Part shown: positions 26,701 through 38,700 of the stretch, one piece after another
How positions within the stretch are numbered: position 1 is the first letter of the stretch
Layout of the letters: each line of letters opens with the position of its first letter
Source: Rallus limicola
Taxonomy: Eukaryota; Chordata; Aves; Gruiformes; Rallidae
NCBI GenBank assembly: GCA_022605955.1
Contig: JAKCOZ010000005.1
Span: 42,522,950-42,586,949 of the forward strand
DNA length: 64,000 nucleotides
Reading direction: 5' to 3'
Program-made: the position numbers and the translations under genes
Notes under the pieces: generated by a model
What the model was told of the DNA's origin: nothing
The model's input: only the letters and a program-made list of their open reading frames with translations
Databases searched by the model: none

Positions 26701-29700
26701 TTCTTTAATGCAGATCAAACCAGTGATACCATTCAATCATAAGCAGGAATTTTTATTGGGTTAACTTGACAACTCAGCAGTCAGACTGCCAATCAATTTT
26801 TTTTTTTATATTCTGAAAACAAAGCTGCTTTGCATATTGGCAATTTTGCTCCCTTTTTAGATCTCATTGTGATGAGCTACAACACTGTAAAAGAAATATT
26901 TTTTTTTTGCCAGGAAGAAGGTAATTTTCCCTTCAAAACTTAGTTTGGAAATAGAAGCTGAAACTTGGGTGTTTAAGGAAAGGATATGGGAGATCAGTGG
27001 GCAAGAGGGATTATATGTTGAGTTCAGATCCTCAGAACTTTCACATGCCTAAATAGCTCTGCATACATTGCCAAGCACGTATGTAAAACTGAGAAATGCA
27101 GGTTCTTTGTTATCTGTGTCTTTGTCATAAAGGGGAAGAAGATGATACCCAGCTTCTGGTACTGAAGGTAAGAAAACATACCTGGGTATTTTTTTTATTT
27201 TTTTTTTTTTTTGGCTTTTTTGTAAGCCTGTTTTTATCATTGTCTTACACCTCTTTTGTTCCATTCCCTCTTTTCTCTGTAGAGTGGTATCATTCCTACC
27301 TTCAAAGCATAAACCGTCTAATTTAGTAAGCTGTTGGGCTACTCCTGATGAATGAGGTCTCCTTGGTTTGTTCTTTGCAAACATCTCCCTTTCTAGGAGA
27401 TTGAACTCAGCAGCTGTGTAGGTAGTAGTTGGAAAGGTGTTCATGTAACAGCGAGTAGTGGCAAACAGGAATTTAAAGCAGACTCAGTGAATTCTGCTTT
27501 TTCTGCTTTTAGTGTTTAGGCTGAGGTCTCTTCAGTGTAGGTACTGTCACTACATTTTTATGCAATTAATTACATCACATAGATGCAATCAGATATGGTG
27601 TTTAGACAATAGTTTAATACAGATTTAAAATTACTTCTTAGAGAACATTGTAATATAATTAAATGAAGATGTATTTTAAATACTTTGATCTCATTTTACA
27701 GTGAATTTTTGAAAGCTGATTAAGATATACTGAAGTTCAAGTGTTGCTTGAACATGGAGATATTTACATACAACGTTCAGAGATAACTCTTAGAGCAGTT
27801 GTTGGTGTTGTATTCAAGTGGGGACACAGGAAATGGGTGATCCAGTTAAAGAACACAGATATTAGTGAGATGTACTCCTAAGACATTTGTTGGGTTCTAA
27901 TGTCATCTCCCTGCATGCCACACGAGCCACTATCTGGTAAAGGGATGATAGCAAAGTGCTTGCCTCTCCACCTATTTCCTTTTCAGGAAAGGTGAAGCTT
28001 AACGCTTGTGAAGAACATGCAGAACTTTTAGGAAAAGGAGCAAGAAAGCTAATAAGAGAAAATAGTGCTTTCATTAGCTACTGCCCTCAGCAGATTTCTT
28101 CTCTACTTTCCCTCAAAGGCACACTGAGACTGCAGGTTCAGTCAGATTCCCTTTTTCTTCTCCAGCACCCATTACACATAGGCATGCTGCATTGGAGGAA
28201 CCACTGTTCAAAATGTTCCAAATCTCTCCTATGAGAGAGGACATGGAGAAGAGATTAAGGAGGTGAAGGTTTGCAGTGATCAGTGAAACAGGAGGATGGC
28301 AGTTTTAGCCTAGCTGCTTTATAGATGAGTGCCTTGTGCATCAAGAAACTGTGCTAGAAAACCATTGCAGAGTTACCTGTTGCATCTCCCTCCTGTTGAG
28401 TCAAAATATGCCATGACCTATCTGTGACTAGCTGTTAGTTGATGGCTGACCTCATAAACTAAGTTGCACCATCCACAGCAGCAGCTTTCAGAAACAGAAG
28501 CATTGCTAGTAGCAGGGAGACTGCTAAAGCTGGCCTCTGCTTTACCTCTATCCAGTGGTTAGAAGTTTTAGATTCCACTGAAAAAACTCCCTCACCAAGG
28601 TGTTGGTCTAATCTCAGTCTACTGAGATTTTCCCAAAAAGGAAAGGTTGCTTTGGTTGAGAAATCTTCTTCCTGCAAAGGATGGTTAGTCTGTTATTCAA
28701 GGTGCAGATAAAAGGGGGGTTCACATGCTGCACAGCTCTCTTTTATGCTTGTACATTTGTTACTTTATAAGAGTTTCCAGTGGTAGACCATAAAAGATTC
28801 CATTACTCAAGTTTCAGAGAGAAACAGGAGAGCTTTTCACTACAAGATAAATTCAATTTCAAGGGTGAGTTCTACACACATGGGTAAAGGCGAAATATTT
28901 GTACTTTGGGAAGAATGCCTCTATTTGAAAAGTACAAACATGTGGCTCACTGCCCTTGGCTTTTATTATATTGACCTAAATTTCCACCAGGTGGCATGGT
29001 TTGATTCCTCCCTAAAACCAGGAACTTTGAAAAAGTTGGTTTCTGAACAGTACGATGCAGGTACCTGAGGGCCCGATTAGAAGTCAGCTAAAGTCAGCAA
29101 GAAGCTTTATGGTAATTTTGATAGGGTTCCTGGTGAGCAACAAATTTAGGTAGTTTGTTAAAAGGAAAAGCCATTATGAGAAAATATTTTTCTAAGGAAT
29201 ATCTCAAAGGGAAAGGAAAAATTGCTTTTCTCTATTTTGTATTTTTGAAACCTGGTTTTAGAATTTTTAGGTGTAGCCTGCTTGTACCATATGGGGCCAA
29301 TGTATGTATGTTTATGGGCATAGGGAATGGGACTGAAGAGCTTTTATGAAAATAAAAAGGCAATGTGCTGCAGTAAGTCAAAACAGCTGCAGTTAGTTAT
29401 ATGTGTATATTTGTACTGATTTATTCTACATCAGTGCTGAGTTTTAAAATGTTTTATTTCATCTAAGCTGAGTACTTTTGCTCACTGTCTCATTAGTGCT
29501 CTAAGAAGCAGTTCCACAGTAACTGCAGTGCTTCCATGTTGTTCATGACACTGTAAATTCAAGCTGTCTGGCCTTTTTGCCTTGCCAGGATTGCTGTCAA
29601 ACATTTCTTTTTCTTTGTCTAACTAAAGTAAATGTTAAGCTACTATTCTGGTTGAGTCCTCTTCTGTGAGGCTTGGTTCCGAAGTAGCCCCTTTCTGTAA

Positions 29701-32700
29701 GGACTGGTTTCTAGGAAGTGTAGCTGGCTATGTATTCCTTCACAGAAAAGCTGCTAGACTCTCACTGTGAAAGACATTGGAGTGGTTGTGCTTCTTATTT
29801 GCATCATCAGCCACAGTACTCAACAAGGTTAATTTGTTTTAGATGTCAGGGCAGGGAGAGGATAATTGCTCCTTTGTTTACCAAATGCAAAATTACTACG
29901 AGTTCTATTCTCTATTAGGGATATTAAGCTGCAAGACAAGACTGCAGAGTGGATTCTTTGAGTAGGGCATATTTCTTTGTGAAACAAAGATCTCTCTATG
30001 ACACTTAAGGTGACTCCAGTGTACTCATTGAAAACTCATTTTAGTGAAAGAAAGCAAGACACTGAAATGCTAAAGGATAAAAGATACAGCGATTTACTGG
30101 TGATTTGCAGGCTTGCTAGATTTTTCTTGTTGGGATGATGATGGAGGGATATTTTTCTTCAAATACATTAGAAGATGCTTGAGACAGCAAAGCCTTTCTT
30201 GCATGATATGATATACATGCATGTATGGATCCAGTCTTCTTCCTGAAAAACAAAAATATTTCAACACTGTAACAATGCCGAAAAACCCTGATAGAGATTT
30301 ATGTATGTTTAGAACAAGTCCACTTTAACTCCTTTGTTTGAGTTTAATATTTTCTTAGATTTCCTTTGCTTCCTGACTGGAACCATGCACTAATAACTAT
30401 CTTTCACTTCTACCTCCTAAATTTTCTTCCTCTTCTTAATGTAAGTAAGTTGATGCAAAAGGGGAGTGGGAGGGTGAAGCCAAGCTAAGCAAAGCAGAAA
30501 ACAAGCAGCAAAGAATTTTTTGGGGTTTTTTTCCCTTATCTATTATTATGTACAACGAGTAATATTTATTACAGTCATATGCATATTTCTTACCCTGCTT
30601 TCTAACACCACATGGGTATGTCTCCTGTCTGCTGAGCCTTGCTCTGCTTGCTCTGTGTAGTCTGTAGCATTTGTGAGAATATTGGTTTGTTGTTGAGCTC
30701 TGAAAGTCCTTCCCTGTACTTTTGTTGATTCCCAATATAATTTTGTTGAGTCCCAATAAAGTTTTGTTTATTCCCAATATATTTTTGTCTCTCTGTGTTC
30801 CTAACACGGTAGAACAAAACTCTTAACTTTGTGACAGGTGTCTTTAGGTTAACAAAAGTTTACTTAAAATATATACTTCAGTTCTTGAGAATAGTTTTTC
30901 ATCATTTCAAAACTTGTCATGTAAGAGAGAGTGATAATATTCTGTGGAGGTCAAGTGAAGGAGTGGAGAGAATTTCCAAAAGGAGTGAACACAACATTAG
31001 GGACTTCTGGATGTGCAGCACCTTGATCCAATAGGAGAGCTTTAGAGGTTCCTAAGATCTAGGAACCTAGAGGTTAATTCAGATCTAAAAAAAGCACACA
31101 ACTGATGAGCAGATTGACCAGGCTACAGAAATATTACAGGAAATTCACTTGTGCATTAAAGCACCTAAGTCTGAAGAAAATTACTCTGGGTGATGGGAAG
31201 CATGGTAAGATCAATTCCATAACTAACTCTGTCCATTGTGATCATTAGTGAAGGGGATGCAGCAGTATGGCAAAAACAGTGTTGTGATGGTGGATGAGAT
31301 CATCTGTTCCAGTCCACCCAAGTACCGGTTCCCTGAAGCTGGATTACGGATTATGATTACAAATAAATTTGGACCACGCACCAGAATGCGGATGGCAAGC
31401 CGACTCATCATTAATGAGGTAGGTTCATTAAGAAAACAGTAAATGACTATGAGGCAGAGGGGTTGCCAAAGAGCTGTGCTTGTATTGATTCTGGAGTTCA
31501 GATTTTCCCATGTTCCTGGAGATGGGCAAGAGCTATGTCTTTATCAAGCAGCTATGCCACAGCAGATTTGAAGTTGGTGATGCTGCCTGTCTTAATTGGG
31601 AGGGCAGTCACCAAAGAGGGACTCCCTTATCTCCCTGCCAGAGGATGTTTGCTTCAGTATGTGGGGGGGGGGGGGGGGGGGGGGGAAGGTGCACATTTGG
31701 ATTTTAACTGCAGCAGAACTGGTTTTGATCATTACAAAAGTGGCCAGGCTAAGAAATGGTAATGGACGTGGCAAAGAAAAATCACTAAGGACTGCTCTTA
31801 TTTTAGCAGCACATCAGGATCACATCAGATATTTGCCTACCTCTTTAGTCTTCAGATCAAAATGAAAATAGAACAAAATATTTTCATGAGGGGAATTTTC
31901 CCTGGACAGCTTCAGTTAACTCTTACTTGGTACATTGTCACTACCATATATTGCTTGATCCGTAGCCTGCAGCTGAAGTGACAGGACTTGGCCAAGTGAT
32001 GCTGTTCGGAGCTTGTGTGAAATACTCAGCCAACCTTGACTTCAGCAAAGGCAGGATCATATCATTCACTCCCTACATTGTTAAATACAAGGGATTTTTA
32101 CTCTGACAAATAAAATTTTGATAGTTTAGGAAGTAGCAAGTTCCTAGAATTTGAACATCGTAACACAGTTCCTGTGGCTACCCAGCACTGTGAGTACCCC
32201 AATGAAGGAAAGCAGCCCTAATATATTTGTAACAAAAGTCCAGTTTAACAGTAAAACAGTGAATTGCTTATTAGGAAGTCAGCTTGATGCCATACAGGGA
32301 AGAATTGAAGATCACTCAGGGCACATAGCAGTTGACTCTGTAGATGTTCTGCTTTGCAGGCAATTCATTGATCAGGAAAGAAATCTTTCTTAATGGGCAT
32401 GTGTACAGAGAGCTGGTAAGAATTGTCTAAACCAGAGCATTTTGGATCTATGTTTTTATTTATTCTCCCTGCAAAGTATTCAGATATGAGTTTTGTCCAT
32501 TTCTCTAATGGCCAAGCGAGTGGACCACCATGGAGAGAGCTATTCAGCTGGGGGGGGGGGGAGCCATAGAGCAGCTTTGGTGGGCATGTGGTCTCTAGCC
32601 AGTGCCAACTCAGCACATAATTACACTGCATTCATACTATTTTCAGATTTTTTTTTTGCGTGCTGTGCAATTACTTTATTTTCCAAGGCATTCCAGACCA

Positions 32701-35700
32701 CTTTTTAGGAAGTTGCAGTGCTTTGTCATGAAAAAGACAGCACTTAGTGACCCTGCATTATCACATCTAATAAACAAAATATCTCTTTTTCATAGAAGTA
32801 TAAAATGACCGTTATACATCACATTCCTATTAATGGTTGTATATACTGATGTTTTAAAACCTATCACTGGAAGTGTGCAACTGTAGCAGTCCTGTGCATG
32901 TCTGCAGGGGCAGTTATGAGCTTCATGAACGTATATGCTTAGAAAAGGGCAACTAGCCTTAGGCTTGCTTTTGAAGTACCTCAGGTAATAGGGATGAGAA
33001 GGAGAGAGAAGAGTTGGAGCCAAGTAGGATTGATCCTTGGTAATGAGTCATTTGTAAGTAAACTCTAATAGTGCAGAAACATCTTGAGCGCTTCCACTAG
33101 ATTATGGTACTGTTGCTGGTTTGAGTGGGAACTGTTGACTGAGAAGTGCTTCAGAGTAGCCATGTTCATTAAAACATGATACAGAAGAACAGATGCAATA
33201 GCTTTCTCCATCATGTCTTGAAAGACTCCTGCCAGTAATTTTGGGGTCAATGGTCAGTGCTGGCTTGATGAAGAGAGGTTGGCACAGGCAGATTTGTTTG
33301 TTGCTGACTGGAAGGAAGGTTTTATGGAGAAACATCATGGCTCATGTGACTGGGGCTGGACAGAGACAAAAACCCAGATTTAACAAAATCAATATTTTCC
33401 AAACTGTGTCAGTTTTGTTCTTCACACTGTGCAGCGTCAGCGGTTAATCCAGTCTGCCAATGGCTCAAGCAAACCACTTCAGAATGGGAGACATGGGAAT
33501 ATTGAAAATGGGAACATTCCTGTGGTGAACCAAGAGGAGGAAAATGAACAAGACAATCTATCTCCCTTTTCATTGCCAGGTAAGGCTTACTTTCCAGGTG
33601 TTTATGCTAAGGAAACAGAAGATCATTAAAATGCCAAAGACTGGGTTGCAAGAAAAGACAACATATGTGGGGAGGAGGAGGAAGGGGATTGATTTAAGTG
33701 ACTGAAAGCTGGATTTGATGGCAGTTGAACTGGGCTGGAGGCTACGTGGCTAAAAGCAGATCTTCGGAAAGTGTTTTACAGCCATCATGCACAATAATGG
33801 TGGAAGTGCTGGTTTGCCAGAGGCAAAGGGAATGCAGGCAAGGCAGGTTTATATAAAAAACATGTCAGACTAACATGATGAGCACTGCACTGCTAGTAAT
33901 TTTGAAATCAACAGTTAATATTGACCTGCTGGAGATTGTTAGGCCAGAGGCAGCAAGATGTATAAATATATAATAACTTGATTTAGTTACTATAGGGGGA
34001 CACCTCTTAGATGAAGAGGAAGAAAGGTTTAGGGGGAGAAAATGTGTTCAGTATCTTTGACAGTGTTTAAAATTCTTTGAATAGCAGTGTGTAATAATAC
34101 CTTTTGAAATTTTTTTGAAACTCATTAGTGTGGAGTGCTATATATAACCAAACTTACTATGTTGGTGCCCTTAGCCCTCTTCCCAAAATGCTTTGCAGAT
34201 TAGACAGCAGAGATTAGATCACAACTCACAGACATGTAGTCAGTAGTCGTCTGTCACAGTTACTGTTCAATACAAATATTACTTGGCATAAATGAGTATC
34301 ACATGCAGTGAAAATGAAGGAAGATTTTTCCATATTTATTCTTCTAATGCCTTAGAGATCTCAGATGCTCTCATTTTAGAAGAGATGTTTGTGACTGAAC
34401 AAACACTGAGATGGACTATGTGAAGACTGGATAAAACTGTATGTTTTCATGTGTAAGTGTACTGTGTGCTTTTACAGGGGGTCCTTGCAGCCAGCAGTTA
34501 CAAATTTTAATCAGGGCAAAGAATGGAAATGAACTGATTCACTGAAGATAGGCCCATTAGATGGGCTCCTGATCAATGAGATAACAAAAGCTTTTCATTG
34601 TATGGTGAAATGCATGGATCCAAGTCAGCAGTGTGCTTGTGCACATCAAATGATGTTAATAATAATGATAATTATACCACTACCACCACCACCAACCATA
34701 AAATAATAATAAAGAACTTCTAAAGAACAAAAATATCTCCCCATCATCTTAAAAATGTAGGATTCAACCAACATGCATGTTGGCAAAGAAAATTTTTTGA
34801 CTGGGTTGTTTTCACAAGGTTTTTGAGTCGAGTTTTAATTAGAGCACTGCAATCATGTGGTGGTTCTTACATTCCAGGACAATACAGAAACCTTAATATG
34901 TGTTAGACACTAACTGGAGACCAAACTGTTATATTTGAATTAATTCATGACTCAGGACAACTTTATAAATAAGAAATAAAGTGGAGCTTCATAAAAGCTG
35001 TGACAGATAAAATAGACAAAATAATTTTAACTAAGGAGGGAGTTATTTGTTATGCCATTGGCCCTCTTTAAATGCAGTTTGTCTGCATTTTTAAGAAAGT
35101 CTTTAAAGATAATTGAGGTGTAACAAGCCAGAGTGGAACCACTGAGGATACATATCCTACTAGAATGGAGCAAAAGTTTGACCAAGAGTTTGTGTAAAAA
35201 TAGTAAAGCGATTGTTTAAAATCCACATTATTACCTTCAGGCTTTGCTACTCCTCTGTTGTCTGGAGATGATTATCTATTGGTTGGACTGTCATTGCTCA
35301 ACTTCTGTATTCTGAGGGAGAATTCTTTTTATTTTTGCTTTCAGAAGTACCAGTTTAATAACTTTGTAGAAAATGTAAAGAACCAGCATCATGCTTTGTT
35401 GTTGTTTAAGTACTGTGGTACAATCAGTAGCCTAAAAAAATCCTGACATTTAAAACTGGCTTTAGGGAAAAGGTAGTTTGCAGACAGTTTCCCAGAATCC
35501 CATCTGTTTTTCTTTTGATGCATTTTCAGACCAGGAATAAGCACATACATTTTCTAAAGATCAGAAGTTCATGTATTCTTTCAGTGCTATAAAAAGCTCT
35601 GTGAAGAATAGGCTTTCACTTTCCAATAGGACTTTCCAAGTGAACTGCTTGCAGTGTGCTAAGTAGAAAATTCACTCTGGTATTTTAAGAGCTGCCACAG

Positions 35701-38700
35701 AAATGGGTATGAATTGGCCCAAACCAGGTTTTTTTCTGCTGCTCTCTAGTCACCTTTTTGGCCTACTTTGTGGTTTGCTTTCCTCCTTCAAACTGTGTAT
35801 TCTAGATGCTTTTGCAAGAACACTTTTTTCTGAAACAGAAATAAGTGTAAGTGAAGTTTAAAGCACTGCATCATCTCTGAGTGATTCCCAGTAATCATTT
35901 GCCATCTCTAAGTTTTGCTTATAAATGCAGGGTGTTTAGTACACAGAAATAGACAAGAAAGAAAAAGTTACATGAAAACAGTCTCAAACTACAGCATCCA
36001 GTCTAGATCCCATATTTCAAACATCCAGAGAGATTCACCCATCAGGTTCAGGCCCCTTGAAACAGGAGTTCAGTTCCCCCTTGAAACAGGAGACCACACA
36101 TAGGGCTTTTTATGGGAGCTACATAGAGTATCATACAAACCAGCCTTTACCTTTGGTTTCTGTGGAGGAAGAAACATTCTCTTTAAAAAAGGAATTTCTT
36201 TCCTGACCTGATGATTATCTTCAAAGAGAGAGACTCATTTGATGTATTACTCTGTGTTTGTTTGGAAATGGATCTCACCATTTAAAAAAAAAAAAAAAAA
36301 CCCCAAACAAAAAACCCCAAACAAAACAGATCAGAATAAAGCAGGATGAAATTGAGAGGCATCTGTTGACAACAAAACGTTGTGTAAAAGCCCTTACATA
36401 GCTCGGTAGTCTTCTAGAGCCCATGCTCAGAAAAGCACTTCTATGTAGCTCTTAATGGATGCTTAAATCCCATCCACTGTCACATGTTCAGGATCCTGTG
36501 AAACACTCAATGTTCTCAGCTCCTGCTGGTTTCACAGAAAAGCAAAACTCTGTCTCTTACAGAATTGGACCATGGATGCTTTACAGAAGTCATGATGGTG
36601 TTAGCTAAAAGAGGAACAATAATTCTCAGAGCTAAAATGAGATGGCAGTAAAGAAGATTAGCAGTTCTCACCATTTTTCTATGGATCCAAAATACAAAGA
36701 CAACATTTAGGGTAGAAGCAAAAACCAGTTAGTACTATCCACTAAAAATGTAAATGTTTGTACTTGGTGAAACCAAATGTTTGTCTAGCCCAATATAATA
36801 CTCTAACCATAACTTTATGAAGAGGCCTGGGGAAGAATGAGACAGGGCAAGTTGACCTTGAGCTGCTTTCAGGTCAAGGAACTTCCTGGACTGGGTGTAA
36901 TGTCTGAATATTTAAAAATCCTTAATGTATTTCTTCTTGATTAACCTGTCCGTTTCTTATTGAATCGCTTACTTAGAACTGAATTGAACATTTAACACCC
37001 ACAACATCCTTTGGGAAGGAGTTTCATGTTTATGTGAAGAATGGCCTCCTTTTATTTGTTTTGAACCTTGCTCCGACTTGCTTCATTTGATGCCATCTTT
37101 TATTGGGGAAAAAAAAAAAGGCAAATGAAGCAAATCCCATGTACCTCACTTTGGACACTCAGGATGCTGTAACTCTTTGTTATATCCTCTATGGAATTGT
37201 ATGCCCTCAAGGCTGAACTAAAGACAGAAGAGAATTCCATGTGGAAATCTCTGTAGTTTCTGTCTCTGCAAACGCTGCTGCAGGGAGTCCTTTTAGCTTC
37301 TTCACAATGCCCTTACATTTGCTCAGTGATCTTTTGTGATTTGGTCACCAGTGGACCCAGCAGTCTTCCTGCTCCTAATGCATTTGAAGTAAGAATTATT
37401 GTGAATTTTGATTCCTCTTTGTAGTTGCTCCTCAAACCCTCTTTTTGGCTTGCTTTATGGTGCTTTTGCCCAAGTTTGGAAATACGACTTATGTGGCTGA
37501 GTTAGCAAGCGACCTAGTTTCCATACCTTCTTTCATGTTGTATGAGAGTTATTCCAAGAAGGTAGATCAGAGACGGACCTTTCCAAGAAGGTAGATCATA
37601 GAAGGACCTAACTGTAGTATTTTAAACTGCTTTTTTGGAAGAGCTTCTTTTTGCCTGTGTAGTGGTGCACCTACCAAAGAGTTTTACTTCAGAACACAAG
37701 TGGGCTTCTGAGGCAGATCTTACTGTTATTCTCATGCACTGCACTTTGATTTTTATCATATTCTTAAAACTTGTGAGCCAGACTCCTTTTGTATAGAAAA
37801 CAAAACTGGAAAATGTCCTCCAGAAGAGCAATGAATCTGCTTTACCTTGGAGGATATACATAGGTTAAATAGAAAGAGAAGTGGGCAAGGATTTAATTTA
37901 GTGACTCAACAGTTCACTCTGAAAAGGCAAAGAATGACTTTGGAAGGAATTCTATAAATCCCATTTCTCCCTTACAAAACACACAAAGTAAACCATGCCA
38001 AAATCCAAACAAGTCAAGCAAGGTATGAGGAATATCTCTGCCCAATTATTTCTTTTTGTGTGTGTGTGTGTGACATATTGTCCTGCATAAATCTGTAGTA
38101 ACTCTGTTGTAACTCTGAGAGTAAAGCTTGTTTCTGCATACTGGAACAATTTATTTTTTTTTTTTCCAGACCAGTCCCCACTCTATCAAAAATGTGTCTT
38201 TAAGAGAAAGTTGTTGGCATAAACTGAATATGCAAAGTGTGGTAAAGGCACAGGCTGAAAATAGAAACCTGGGTTATTTGAGACAGATCTGATGGTCTTG
38301 AATTTGGAACTCGTGTTCTGGAAAATGGAACTTCCGAGAAAAGCGTCAGTGATTTGGAAAATAGTCTGTTTGGATGAGGATGAGAAGTAAAACCTCACTA
38401 TTTTCCACAGAAAAAAGAATTATTTTCAGTGCTGTATTGCAGCAGAACTGCAATAAGAACATTTTAATATGTCCACTGCCCACTTGGAAGGCTGACAAAG
38501 GTTGGGCCTTCTTGGATACCCTTGTACACACTATGTAGCTTGTCTGTAGTGTGGTAGCACAGTCTCTTGCCTCCACAGTTCCTATGAAAGTTGCAGACCT
38601 GAAATCAATAAAGATTTTCCAAGAAGGTGGAGAGGCAACTGCTGTGTTAATTTGCCTAACAGCATATTGAAAACCATTTGCTCAGAATTTTTTTTTATTT

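Larger units (their letters stand above)
31419..33434 (+). other. SLC24A4: SLC24A4 intron 11
   Basis: 2,016 bp. It holds two poly-G tracts (31,663-31,685 and 32,550-32,561) on the sense strand. Segments at 31.97-32.10 kb look mildly exon-like but have no phase-compatible donor. Confidence 0.8.

Noticed and set aside
27049..27444. 131-codon minus-strand open frame with a lysine run
   Set aside because: It crosses a poly-T tract and shows no recognisable domain. Chance frame.
31621..31707. Glycine-rich and proline-rich peptides
   Set aside because: Artefacts of the G23 homopolymer.
31949..32105. Exon-like segment after a possible acceptor (cctgcag) in intron 11
   Set aside because: It has no donor in a phase that would join exons 11 and 12, and those two exons already join cleanly without it.
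34657..34712. Regular short repeats as a CRISPR-like array
   Set aside because: Simple ataat/accacc microsatellite with no spacer structure, in a vertebrate intron.
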